In this document: in pieces, positions 9,201-15,635 of the stretch | How positions within the stretch are numbered: the stretch's first letter is position 1 | Layout of the letters: each line of letters begins with the position of its first letter | From: Photobacterium swingsii | GTDB taxonomy: Bacteria; Pseudomonadota; Gammaproteobacteria; Enterobacterales; Vibrionaceae | NCBI RefSeq assembly: GCF_024346715.1 | Contig: NZ_AP024853.1 | Span: 1,674,001 to 1,738,000 of the forward strand | Reading direction: 5' to 3' | DNA length: 64,000 nt | Notes under the pieces: generated by a model | Told to the model about the DNA's origin: nothing | Database searches by the model: none | The model's input: only the letters and a program-made list of their open reading frames with translations | Position numbers and translations under genes: made by a program

Positions 9201-9656
9201 GGCACCTTATCTATCTCTAACAACACCCCAATTGGTGAACTAACCAATGCGACGCCAAATGGCCGTTTAGCATGGATGCCACTATCAGATGGTATTAGTC
9301 CGACGCAGGGCGCTGATAAGCATGGTCCAACCGCCATCATTAAATCAGTGAGCAAAATGAACGTTGAAACCATGAATATAGGTATGGTGCACAACTTCAA
9401 ATTCCTGAAAGGCTTGCTTGATACCCCTGAAGGGAAAAACGGCTTGATCACCTTGCTACGTACTGCATCAATCTTGGGTAATGGCCAAATGCAGTTTAGC
9501 TATGTTGATAACGAAGTCTTGAAGAAAGCCCAGCTTGAACCTGAAAAATACCGTGATTTGATTGTTCGCGTGGCGGGCTACAGTGCTTACTTCGTTGAAC
9601 TTTGTAAGGAAGTTCAAGATGAAATCATTAGCCGTACGGTTTTAGAAAAATTCTAA
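6246..9656 (+). CDS. cutC: Choline trimethylamine-lyase, glycyl-radical enzyme, long form
   Basis: A 1136-residue glycyl-radical enzyme cleaving choline to trimethylamine and acetaldehyde. The canonical part starts near residue 345 (LTPRMQRLRSNYLKARP). It carries Cys779 and Glu781 in MGCVEP and the radical-bearing glycine, Gly1111, in RVAGYSAYFVELC, 25 residues from the end. The GGGDTCPGYD segment is probably part of the choline pocket. The first 340 or so residues are an extra domain that resembles a shortened copy of the enzyme's own PFL fold (DELIIGSQSSALRGAIF mirrors DELIVGHPCGKPRAGAF) but has no catalytic Cys-Glu or glycyl-radical motif. Similar N-terminal extensions are known in type II CutC (for example Klebsiella) and are thought to matter for encapsulation. 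Hairpins flank the gene on both sides. Shine-Dalgarno TAGGAGAGG precedes ATG 6246. Confidence 0.97.
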   Translation: MANYSLTPRVKMLAEKLLAKNSSINSERATILASIGEDIAGMPPLVKKAQHFSQLMSDLPLYIGQDELIIGSQSSALRGAIFHTEEELNSPSVFGFLNSDSTQTPDYMTVISTGLKVLEQHMESRLKNIGSAISRNGMDEVNQGKAMLLACKGAETLTQRLAAELEAKASAESHPYRKAELQEAAATLRHILGQPARTFKEACQAFYLIQLMMHLDNGGYAVGHIGFDKALYGYYQRDINAGVITAEQAYEIVESLWLKLVELSEVRADVATAGYPMFDWLVQGGQMTDGQLVQNELSAMLLAARNNLASLNNALQMRLYQGGAVATTTETSCFAAAAECDVKEMEGLTPRMQRLRSNYLKARPSVSIYRAQAFTEVTKKHQGLPLILLRAKAFRYACETAPLLIQDDELIVGHPCGKPRAGAFSPDIAWRWVRDELDTMSTRAQDPFEISEEDKRIIREEIVPFWEGRSLDEICEAQYREAGLWDFSGETFVSDLSYHQINGGGDTCPGYDILLFTKGMNGIKADAEDKLASLSMENPDDIDKIYFYKASIETCEGVIAYSHRIAAHALELAEKETNPQRRAELLTIAQTNENVPANPPKTLQEALQSIWTIESLFEVEENQTGLSLGRLDQYCYPMYRADIDSGRLTEEQALEMMQAFIIKCAELMWMSSELGAKYFAGYQPFINLTVGGQKRQGGDATNDLTLMIMDAVRYVKVYQPSLACRIHNQSPQHYLEKIVDVVKAGMGFPACHFDDSHIKMMLRKGYDFEDARDYCLMGCVEPQKSGRIYQWTSTGYTQWPIAIEFVLNRGRMVLFDSYQGLDTGELNQIHSFEQFERAVKVQIAHIIKLSAIGTVISQRVHRDVAPKPLMSLMVEGCMEQGKDVAAGGAVINHGPGLIFSGLATYVDSMAAIRKLVFEDKKYTLEQMRDAMLANFEGFEELRRDCLNAPKFGNDDNYADEFALDITEWTERECRDYQMLYSTMSHGTLSISNNTPIGELTNATPNGRLAWMPLSDGISPTQGADKHGPTAIIKSVSKMNVETMNIGMVHNFKFLKGLLDTPEGKNGLITLLRTASILGNGQMQFSYVDNEVLKKAQLEPEKYRDLIVRVAGYSAYFVELCKEVQDEIISRTVLEKF

Positions 9657-9663
9657 CCCAGCC

Positions 9664-9683
9664 AAGGGGGTGAAAGCCCCCTT
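9664..9683 (+). repeat. Hairpin directly after cutC
   Basis: 7-bp stem AAGGGGG / CCCCCTT with loop TGAAAG, starting 7 bp after the cutC stop. The following ACATAAAAAC lacks a T-run. It may be partial termination or a 3' stabiliser that keeps cutC mRNA in excess over cutD. Confidence 0.7.
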
Positions 9684-9756
9684 ACATAAAAACACTCAGC
9701 CTGAGCAAGAGTAACTACATACAGGCAAATGCGTAAGCAAAGTGAGGAGAACAACA

Positions 9757-10731
9757 ATGACTGGGATAGCGCAAGTGAGTAATGAGACCGAATTGAAAGG
9801 GCGTATTTTTAATATTCAAAAATACTCCATTTATGACGGTGATGGGATCCGTACGCTGATTTTCTTTAAGGGTTGTAATTTACGTTGTGACTGGTGCGCC
9901 AATCCTGAAGGTTTGAGCAGCAAGTTCCAAGTTATGGTTAGCCACGACAAATGCGTGCAGTGCGGAAAATGTGCCGATGTTTGTCCTGCTGGTGTTCACC
10001 TAATGTCGACGGATGCCAATGGTAATCAAGTCCATAAAGTAGACCGAAATGTCGATTGTATAGGTTGTCGTAAGTGTGAAGAAGTCTGTATGGGTGATGC
10101 ACTCGATATCATGGGTAAAGATGTGACCGTATCAGAGCTGATGGAAATCATTATGCAAGATTATGATTTCTATATGTCTTCTGGAGGTGGTGTCACCCTT
10201 GGTGGCGGTGAGCTGAGTCTACAAACGGATTTCGCGGCCGCGCTGCTAACTGAATGTAAAAAGCAGATGATCAATACCGCCATTGAAACGCAGGGTACAA
10301 CCAGCCTTGCCAATTACGAAAAGCTAGCAAAATGTGTCGACTTGTTTTTATTTGATATTAAGCAAATCGAAACCAATCAGCACCGTGAGTTATTAGGTAT
10401 AGGTAATGAAGGCGTAAAACGTAATCTTGAACGCCTGGTTGAACTTGGCGCCAATATTGTTATTCGCATGCCACTGATTCGAGGCCACAACGATTCGTAC
10501 GACTCGATCACGGGCGCATTTGAATACGTAATGGACTTAGCTAAACGCGGTAACGGTAATATCCAGCGAATCGATGTTTTACCTTATCACCAGTTTGGTA
10601 AGACGAAATACGACAAGCTCGACATGATTTATCCCATCACTCAAGACCTTGGTTATAGCGAAGAAGAGCTGAATAAGCTGAGTGACTTCTTCACCCAGTT
10701 TGATTTCGATATTCGCTTAGTTCGACATTAA
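9757..10731 (+). CDS. cutD: Choline TMA-lyase activating enzyme (radical SAM)
   Basis: A 324-residue glycyl-radical activase that uses S-adenosylmethionine to install the radical on Gly1111 of CutC. Start ATG 9757 is preferred over an in-frame GTG at 9742 because GAGGAG (9744-9749) is correctly spaced. The radical-SAM cluster motif is CNLRCDWC (Cys40, Cys44, Cys47). A ferredoxin-like insert follows with two Cys-rich sites, CVQCGKCADVCP and CIGCRKCEEVC, typical of GRE activases. SSGGGVTLGGGE is the SAM-binding glycine motif. The cutC-cutD order and spacing fit a dedicated pair. Confidence 0.96.
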   Translation: MTGIAQVSNETELKGRIFNIQKYSIYDGDGIRTLIFFKGCNLRCDWCANPEGLSSKFQVMVSHDKCVQCGKCADVCPAGVHLMSTDANGNQVHKVDRNVDCIGCRKCEEVCMGDALDIMGKDVTVSELMEIIMQDYDFYMSSGGGVTLGGGELSLQTDFAAALLTECKKQMINTAIETQGTTSLANYEKLAKCVDLFLFDIKQIETNQHRELLGIGNEGVKRNLERLVELGANIVIRMPLIRGHNDSYDSITGAFEYVMDLAKRGNGNIQRIDVLPYHQFGKTKYDKLDMIYPITQDLGYSEEELNKLSDFFTQFDFDIRLVRH

Positions 10732-10740
10732 GGAGACATT

Positions 10741-11403
10741 ATGACGATAAGTCTTGGGGTGATAGAAACCGTTGGCTTAACTGCCGCTATTCATGCCGCA
10801 GATGCAGCGTGTAAGGCCGCAGGGGTAAGTTTAACGGGGTACCGAAAAGCGGGTTCTGGCCTGGTTTCCGTTTACTTTGAAGGGGAAATCAGTGCCGTAA
10901 AAGCTGCGGTTGATAGTGGCCTTGATGCTATTTGCGAGCAGTCTGCAAGCAATATGGCACTCGTGATGGCAAGGCCAGATAGCAGTGTGCTAGCCATGTT
11001 GGCGCATGGTCCAATTTTGCATGCTGAGACTGAACTGAAAGTACCCGTGGAAGTAACCGCTAAACAGACTTCGATAGAAGAAGAGGTAAAACCTGAAGTA
11101 ACTATGATGGATGAAGCTAAGCCTGCGACATCAGCAAAGGTTACAGACGGTGATAATACAACAATTGCAGCGAATCCACAGTCAGATGCCCAGCCTGCGG
11201 AGGCAACTGAACCTAAGGTTCCAACAGCAATGGATAAACAAGCCGCAGTGTCTATGTCTTCAAACTCTATGTCTTCAAACTCTATGTCTTCAGACTCTAA
11301 GTCTTCAGAGTCATCGGAGGGGGCAGTAGATAAAGCGGTGCGTAAGCCAGCGGCGTCACGCCGTAAGCGAACAAGTAACAAGTCGCAGGGAAGTAAGAAA
11401 TGA
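10741..11403 (+). CDS. cmcE: BMC-H shell protein with a long Thr/Ser/Lys-rich repetitive C-terminal tail
   Basis: 220 residues. Residues 1-90 are a divergent BMC-H domain (SLGVIETVGLTAAIHAAD, YRKAGSGLVSVYFEGEISAV). About 130 further residues are predicted disordered: first an acidic Glu/Val/Thr-rich part, then a Ser/Met/Asn repeat (SMSSN units, encoded by four 15-bp DNA repeats at 11251-11310), then a strongly basic end (RRKRTSNKSQGSKK). A BMC-H of this extended kind after cutD matches the fifth shell gene of GRM2 loci. The tail could sit on the lumen face and bind cargo or nucleic acid, or on the outside; the sequence does not decide. The last bases overlap the cutH start (ATGA). Confidence 0.88.
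   Translation: MTISLGVIETVGLTAAIHAADAACKAAGVSLTGYRKAGSGLVSVYFEGEISAVKAAVDSGLDAICEQSASNMALVMARPDSSVLAMLAHGPILHAETELKVPVEVTAKQTSIEEEVKPEVTMMDEAKPATSAKVTDGDNTTIAANPQSDAQPAEATEPKVPTAMDKQAAVSMSSNSMSSNSMSSDSKSSESSEGAVDKAVRKPAASRRKRTSNKSQGSKK
11251..11310 (+). repeat. Four tandem 15-bp units inside the shell-protein tail
   Basis: Units TCTATGTCTTCAAAC at 11251-11265 and 11266-11280, then diverged copies at 11281-11295 and 11296-11310. The unit is a multiple of three, so copy-number change would lengthen or shorten the Ser-rich tail without breaking the frame. Confidence 0.9.
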
Positions 11404-12053
11404 TTAATTCGGCATTAATGAATGAAATCCAGCAACGTTTGCCCGCTTCATCGGTATGGCCTAAAGCAGTGCCGTTGGCAACGTCTGTTGGTATTCCAAC
11501 AGGGGTTTCAAATCGTCATGTACACCTTTCGCAGGCTGATATTGAGGCATTGTTTGGTGTGGGCTATCAACTAAAGCCGTTGAAAGAGCTACGCCAACCA
11601 GGCCAATTTGCCGCGCAAGAGTGCGTGATGGTTGTTGGGCCTAAAGGTAGCTTAAGCAAGGTACGTGTACTTGGCCCAGCAAGAGCGGAAACCCAACTCG
11701 AAGTCTCTAAGGCCGATTGCTACGCCTTGGGGATTAAAGCGCCAGTACGTGAGTCAGGTGATTTATACCAGTCGGCTGATGCATTACTGGTGGGTACCGC
11801 AGGGCATGTCAATCTGCAGTCGAAAGTCATCTGTGCACAGCGCCATATTCATATGTCGCCGCAAGATGCTTTGGTTTTGGGGGTAGAGCATGGTCAAAAA
11901 GTGCGTGTGAGCGCAGGGCAGCAATGTGGCTTGGTGTTTGAGCAGGTTGTTGTTCGTGTTGATAGCCGCTATGCCCTTGAGTTCCATATCGATACCGATG
12001 AGGCCAATGCGGCAGGTATTCGTTCGGGTGATGCAGTTTATCTGGTGGATTAA
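11400..12053 (+). CDS. cutH: PduL-type phosphotransacylase
   Basis: A 217-residue PduL-family enzyme converting acetyl-CoA and phosphate to acetyl-phosphate and CoA, which recycles CoA for CutF and feeds substrate-level ATP synthesis. Two characteristic metal-binding His motifs are visible, SNRHVHLS and QRHIHMSP. They belong to the two PduL barrels, and a further conserved stretch is LKELRQPGQFAAQE. The first 15 or so residues (INSALMNEIQQRL) can form an amphipathic helix and may be an encapsulation peptide, as in other PduL proteins. ATG 11400 overlaps the preceding stop by 4 bp (ATGA), so translation is likely coupled. Confidence 0.95.
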   Translation: MINSALMNEIQQRLPASSVWPKAVPLATSVGIPTGVSNRHVHLSQADIEALFGVGYQLKPLKELRQPGQFAAQECVMVVGPKGSLSKVRVLGPARAETQLEVSKADCYALGIKAPVRESGDLYQSADALLVGTAGHVNLQSKVICAQRHIHMSPQDALVLGVEHGQKVRVSAGQQCGLVFEQVVVRVDSRYALEFHIDTDEANAAGIRSGDAVYLVD

Positions 12054-12064
12054 CGGAGTGAGCC

Positions 12065-12799
12065 ATGGACGACAAAAACGTCAATGAGCAAGGCATTGAT
12101 TTCATCGTTGACCGCGTTCTAGCAAAAATGGGTAAGTCGACCTTAATTGTTTTGACTGCCGCAAATGGGTACCACTACGAAATTGCGGCTCAGCTAAGTA
12201 CATGGGAAGGGATGCATTGGCAAGTATTTGCCCATTCAAAGGCTAATCTAACGAAGGAATTAGCTGCGGTAGATCACTTAGGGACTCAAGTTCATTGGGA
12301 TGGTTCAAACCCATCGGTTTGGTTAAGTCAGTATGAGCAAATCTTATTTCCATATTTGGACTTCGCGACTTTAGGGGAAGTCAGTAATGGAATGTATTTA
12401 AGTTCGGCGGCTGTCTTGTTTCAGTATGCTTTGATGAAAGGTATGCCAACGTTCGTACTGGATTATCAGTGTGATTTAACCAGTGAACTCAACCAATTAC
12501 TAGGGTTGTCTGACAACCCTGCAATGTGTGAGCGTTCGAAAACGCAGTTAGAACAACTTGTGAAATATGGCGCAGTTACGGGGTCATTAATCGACATAAA
12601 AGCAGCGATGCAAGGAACGAAAGTACCAAGCAAAGCAACGCCTGAATGTAGCCAGAGAAGTGTATCTGTGGCTGAAAAGTTATCGGGATATATCACCTTA
12701 AGTGAGGTAAAAAGCAAAGGAGTGAGCGCTTATACGCAGCAAGACAAGCTAACGGATCTTGCGGCGGAATATGTCAAAGAACAACAACTATTACTGTAA
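12065..12799 (+). CDS. Flavoprotein-like protein of the choline microcompartment operon
   Basis: 244 residues. Start ATG 12065 follows CGGAGTG closely. The central region ILFPYLDFATLGEVSNGM followed by ALMKGMPTFVLDY resembles the Dfp/UbiX-type flavoprotein fold found in several microcompartment loci, but I cannot confirm the FMN-binding residues. The N-terminus (EQGIDFIVDRVLAKMG) looks like an encapsulation helix, suggesting lumenal location. The C-terminal third (about 190-244) is more polar. Its role is unknown; cofactor or redox maintenance inside the compartment is conceivable. It is part of the operon, lying between cutH and the SMR genes. Confidence 0.6.
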   Translation: MDDKNVNEQGIDFIVDRVLAKMGKSTLIVLTAANGYHYEIAAQLSTWEGMHWQVFAHSKANLTKELAAVDHLGTQVHWDGSNPSVWLSQYEQILFPYLDFATLGEVSNGMYLSSAAVLFQYALMKGMPTFVLDYQCDLTSELNQLLGLSDNPAMCERSKTQLEQLVKYGAVTGSLIDIKAAMQGTKVPSKATPECSQRSVSVAEKLSGYITLSEVKSKGVSAYTQQDKLTDLAAEYVKEQQLLL

Positions 12800-12849
12800 C
12801 AATTTTATCCAATCGTAAGACAAAATTTAAATTAAGCTAGGAGCTGAAA

Positions 12850-13260
12850 ATGTCTGAATCTGTAAAAAAATGGCTGTGGATGGCGCTGGTGATTGCGTCT
12901 GAAACATCTGCAACATCAACCTTAAAAATGTTCGATACCAGTGTTGGTTTTACCAAAACGGCACTATTAGCAGTTATCGTTCTGCTTTATGTGGTGTGTT
13001 ATTACTCGCTGTCTCAAGCCGTTAAATATTTACCTGTTGGCCTAGCGTATGCGACATGGTCTGGTACCGGTATTTTATTGGTGTCTACATTAGGTATGGT
13101 TTTCTACGGTCAGCATCCTGATATGGCTGCCATGGTTGGTATGGCAATCATTGCCAGCGGTATTATTATCATGAACCTATTCTCTAAAATGGGTGAAGAA
13201 GAAGCAGAAGAAACTGAAACAGCACCAGTCGTTCAAAAAGAAGGAGAAGCACAATGTTAA
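12850..13260 (+). CDS. Small multidrug resistance (SMR) family transporter subunit 1
   Basis: 136 residues with four hydrophobic helices and the SMR hallmark glutamate in the first one (IASETSATSTLKM; E14-equivalent of EmrE). The motif LPVGLAYATWSGTGILLVS is classic SMR. The C-terminus has an unusual acidic tail (EEEAEETETA). Its stop overlaps the start of a second SMR gene, so the two probably form a heterodimeric proton-coupled pump, as in paired SMR systems. SMR proteins move quaternary ammonium compounds. In choline-lyase operons such genes are thought to move choline or trimethylamine; direction and substrate are inference. Confidence 0.9.
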   Translation: MSESVKKWLWMALVIASETSATSTLKMFDTSVGFTKTALLAVIVLLYVVCYYSLSQAVKYLPVGLAYATWSGTGILLVSTLGMVFYGQHPDMAAMVGMAIIASGIIIMNLFSKMGEEEAEETETAPVVQKEGEAQC

Positions 13261-13583
13261 ATGCAGGCGTATTATGGTTAGCATTGTCTATCTGTTCTGA
13301 AATTACAGGTACTTCTTTTATCAAGAAAACCAATAACTTCCGGAAGATTGGACCTTCTATTTTAGTTATTAGTGCCTACAGTATTTGTTACTTTGCTTTG
13401 ACTAAAGCGATGGGCTATATCCCTGTGGGTATCGCATATTCACTATGGTGTGGCTTCGGTATCATTGGTGTAACACTTTGCTCTATGGTGCTATATAAAC
13501 AGAAACCTGATTTTCCAGCCATTCTTGCAATGGGCTTGATCATTACAGGTGGCGTGATCATGAATATGTTCTCGCAAATGTAA
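13254..13583 (+). CDS. Small multidrug resistance (SMR) family transporter subunit 2
   Basis: 109 residues, four predicted membrane helices, membrane glutamate in CSEITGTSFIKK, and IPVGIAYSLWCGFGIIGV in helix 3. ATG 13254 lies 7 bp inside the previous gene, indicating translational coupling. Unlike subunit 1 it has no acidic tail and has more basic residues in the first loop (KKTNNFRK), consistent with opposite membrane orientation of the partners. It is the last gene of the choline operon; a terminator follows. Confidence 0.9.
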   Translation: MLNAGVLWLALSICSEITGTSFIKKTNNFRKIGPSILVISAYSICYFALTKAMGYIPVGIAYSLWCGFGIIGVTLCSMVLYKQKPDFPAILAMGLIITGGVIMNMFSQM

Positions 13584-13605
13584 TCATTGATTATGTAAGC
13601 AAGAT

Positions 13606-13630
13606 AAAGCCGGCAGATTGCCGGCTTTTA
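13606..13630 (+). terminator. Terminator of the choline microcompartment operon
   Basis: Stem AAAGCCGGC (13606-13614) / GCCGGCTTT (13620-13628), loop AGATT, followed by T residues. It lies 22 bp after the last SMR gene. Confidence 0.9.
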
Positions 13631-13729
13631 CGTATGACTAACCTATTGTTATTACTACTACAAAGCAATGTAGAATCTGCTGTGATAGAGTGGCGTTACT
13701 CGTGGAAATATAATGACAGGTTAATCACC

Positions 13730-13990
13730 ATGAAAGGGATACTGATATTAGTAGGAGCACTTTGCATGAGTGCTTCTGTTCATGCATTAGAAAGCAAAAC
13801 AATTTCAACCGGCACTAAGGCTAAAGTCCACCTCGATGTGCAAGGCGTAGGGAAGAGAGTGTGCTTTTATGATGATAAGGCATACTCGTTAGGATCTGTG
13901 ATTAAGGTTGAAAACGTATTATTAGAATGCTTGCCTGAGAAAGAGTTCGAACAAAACGGAGCACTTCGCTGGCATAAAGTTGGCGCTTAA
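13730..13990 (+). CDS. Small exported DUF1496-like protein
   Basis: 86 residues from ATG 13730 (a longer in-frame reading upstream lacks a ribosome site and would hide the signal peptide). Residues 1-21 form a signal peptide ending ASVHA-LES. The mature part contains VCFYDDKAYSLGSVIKV, a conserved cysteine in LLECLPE, and a final LRWHKV, the pattern of DUF1496 periplasmic proteins. The two cysteines could form a disulfide. Function unknown. It is monocistronic, with a strong terminator at 14046-14073. Confidence 0.75.
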   Translation: MKGILILVGALCMSASVHALESKTISTGTKAKVHLDVQGVGKRVCFYDDKAYSLGSVIKVENVLLECLPEKEFEQNGALRWHKVGA

Positions 13991-14045
13991 TTTCGCTGGA
14001 CTTTATAGCTCATTAGTTACGTTTTTTCTGAAAGGTGCTTGAACA

Positions 14046-14073
14046 AAAAAGCAGTGCTTGGTCACTGCTTTTT
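14046..14073. terminator. Bidirectional terminator
   Basis: Stem AAAAAGCAGTG / CACTGCTTTTT with a short loop. It serves the DUF1496-like gene on the plus strand and the 54-residue gene on the minus strand. Confidence 0.88.
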
Positions 14074-14088
14074 AAATGATTCGTTTGC

Positions 14089-14253
14089 TTAGCGAATAAC
14101 ACGGCCTGAGTTAGGCGCTAGTTTCCCTGTGCCACCTTGGTGGTGAACGGTTGTTACACCCATCTCATTCATCAGCAATTCTTTCATTGCTGCCGCTTCA
14201 CGCTCGTTGCTTGGTTTCCAACTCGAAATCACTTTTGCTTTGTTAGTTTTCAT
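14089..14253 (-). CDS. Small hypothetical protein, 54 residues
   Basis: Unrecognised small protein, MKTNKAKVISSWKPSNERE through to GKLAPNSGRVIR. The reading frame is convincing: minus-strand ATG at 14253 is preceded by AAGGGA at good spacing, and a terminator hairpin follows the stop. The composition is soluble, basic at both ends, with an Ala/Met/Glu-rich amphipathic helix in the middle (EAAAMKELLMNEMG), followed by HHQGGTGK. There is no signal peptide or membrane segment. It may be a small regulatory or nucleic-acid-associated protein; nothing more can be said. Confidence 0.6.
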   Translation of the reverse strand: MKTNKAKVISSWKPSNEREAAAMKELLMNEMGVTTVHHQGGTGKLAPNSGRVIR

Positions 14254-14567
14254 AAAAGCATCCCTTTTTAAATTAAAACTAGAGTTTTTTCTAATGCGTC
14301 AAAATGCATAGTCTGGTTTAGATTTTATACAAGTTTGAGATAATTTCCAGTATTTAATTCGCATAGCGAATTTGAGCTTTTATGCGTAGTTGGTGGCTTG
14401 TGTTGGAGGTTTATTCAGATATAGAGGTTTATTTTGCAAGAAAGGGAGCTGGCAGTAGATGAGTAATGTATCAATGGTGAAAATATAATCAGGCGCAAAG
14501 AGCGATAGGTCGTTAGGCACCTGATTAGTCAATTATCCCTGAGAGGGATGGTTGAGGCGAGGCTCAA
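14254..14567 (-). promoter_or_regulatory. Gene-free region between the small ORF and the YfcZ-like gene
   Basis: About 310 bp holding the promoter of the 54-residue gene at its left end and, at 14534-14549, a short inverted repeat (ATCCCT/AGGGAT, read on the minus strand) after the YfcZ-like gene. AATCAGG / CCTGATT arms also lie at about 14488-14527. No other gene is visible. Confidence 0.35.
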
Positions 14568-14873
14568 TTATTTCGCTAGAGAGCGGCTGCGCAGTTCAAA
14601 AATCAGTTTTTCAGCACTGCATTCAAATTCGATACGAGCGGTTAGTTCTTGGCTTTCTTCTGAAAGCGGTGTTGTTTCGTGTTTGAAGTTAGTGTTTACT
14701 TCTTTAGCTAGTGCTAGGTAGTTGCTGAATTCAGCAAGCAATGCAGTTTTGCCATTAGCAAAGATTTTCACTTCAGCAACATCATCATTTTCTTTGATTA
14801 CGAAGCCCATTTCAGCTGATACACCACAAGCTTCACACGCTTGGTATTCTAAATCTAGATCTTGGTTTGACAT
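14568..14873 (-). CDS. YfcZ/YiiS-like (DUF406) protein
   Basis: About 101 residues from ATG 14873 (GGGGA lies about 9 bp upstream). A longer start at 14903 is possible but less well supported. It resembles the YfcZ/YiiS family: a CxxC-type pair (YQACEACG) near the N-terminus, KIFANGKTALLAEF in the centre, and a C-terminal FECSAEKLIFELRSRSL. It is a small cytosolic protein of unknown function with no membrane segment. Confidence 0.7.
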   Translation of the reverse strand: MSNQDLDLEYQACEACGVSAEMGFVIKENDDVAEVKIFANGKTALLAEFSNYLALAKEVNTNFKHETTPLSEESQELTARIEFECSAEKLIFELRSRSLAK

Positions 14874-14995
14874 GACTTTAATCCCCATTGGTTTTATGGG
14901 CATAGTGTAATGTCTTGAAAGTCTGAGTGCTATGGAATATTGATGAAAAATAGGATTGTAAAAGCTGAATACTCATCCACCTCTGTTTAAATGAT

Positions 14996-15020
14996 GAAAA
15001 AAGAGCCTGATAACAGGCTC
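14996..15020 (-). terminator. Terminator of the DUF3316-like gene
   Basis: On the minus strand: stem GAGCCTG / CAGGCTC with loop TTAT (genomic ATAA), followed by a run of T (genomic AAAAAA). It lies 24 bp after the stop. Confidence 0.88.
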
Positions 15021-15043
15021 AATAGATAAGATTCGAATCATGC

Positions 15044-15394
15044 CTAGCGGTTATTGGCTTCTCGAATGTCGTAGCTATACCCGACGTTGACGACAGCGCG
15101 GTATTTGACATCACCTTGAGCGGTTGAGAATTCATCTACTTCAATTTGCGAATCATCAATTTGAATAGAATTTGTTTTAAGGCCGTATTCGTAGATCCCT
15201 AGGGTACGTTTGAGCTTTTTAGGTGATGACTGCTCTATGTTGGACGCAAATTGTCGACCGAGTTGGTAAGCGCCTTCCCGAGAGTCGCTAACCCCAGCTG
15301 TTAAGTTTATGTTTTCTTGTTTAGAGTCCCACGAAAACGCAAAGGTACTACAGCTAATCAATAAGGTTGTGAGTGCTACCAGTAACTTGTTCAT
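15044..15394 (-). CDS. Exported DUF3316-like protein
   Basis: 116 residues with a clear signal peptide (MNKLLVALTTLLISCSTFAF, cleavage after about residue 19). The mature part has the pattern of the DUF3316 family common in Vibrio and Photobacterium: SREGAYQLGRQFASNI, then a beta-rich region ending KYRAVVNVGYSYDIREANN. It is predicted periplasmic or outer-membrane associated. Function unknown. It is monocistronic. Confidence 0.72.
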   Translation of the reverse strand: MNKLLVALTTLLISCSTFAFSWDSKQENINLTAGVSDSREGAYQLGRQFASNIEQSSPKKLKRTLGIYEYGLKTNSIQIDDSQIEVDEFSTAQGDVKYRAVVNVGYSYDIREANNR

Positions 15395-15595
15395 GTTTAG
15401 TCCTCTTTTTGTATCATCGTATTCTGCTTAGTGAGTGAATTGTATTGGTACAGACGAAGAGTGTGTTACTACATCAGACCAGAGGGCGAGCCATAACTTT
15501 CATTGGTAGGGGCGAAAAAAGAAAACTATTTACAGCTGAGGAAAAATACAAGGTGAAAACAGATGCTATGGATTGGAGATTAGACGCTAGAGGGA

Positions 15596-15629
15596 TCGCT
15601 GATAGCCTAGTGGGAAAAACTATCAGCGA
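15596..15629. repeat. Inverted repeat downstream of the RecQ-like gene
   Basis: 10-bp arms TCGCTGATAG (15596-15605) and CTATCAGCGA (15620-15629), 14-nt loop. No T-run on the minus strand after it. It could be a processing or stability hairpin at the helicase mRNA end. Confidence 0.55.
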
Positions 15630-15635
15630 GATACA

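Noticed and set aside
10872..11381. 169-codon minus-strand ORF opposite the tailed shell gene
   Set aside because: It is an antisense shadow of the repetitive Ser/Thr-rich tail; its own composition (Ser/Ala/Asp/Glu runs) follows from that repeat.
13634..13729. N-terminal extension of the DUF1496-like protein
   Set aside because: It would begin directly at the operon terminator and place the signal peptide internally; ATG 13730 is better.
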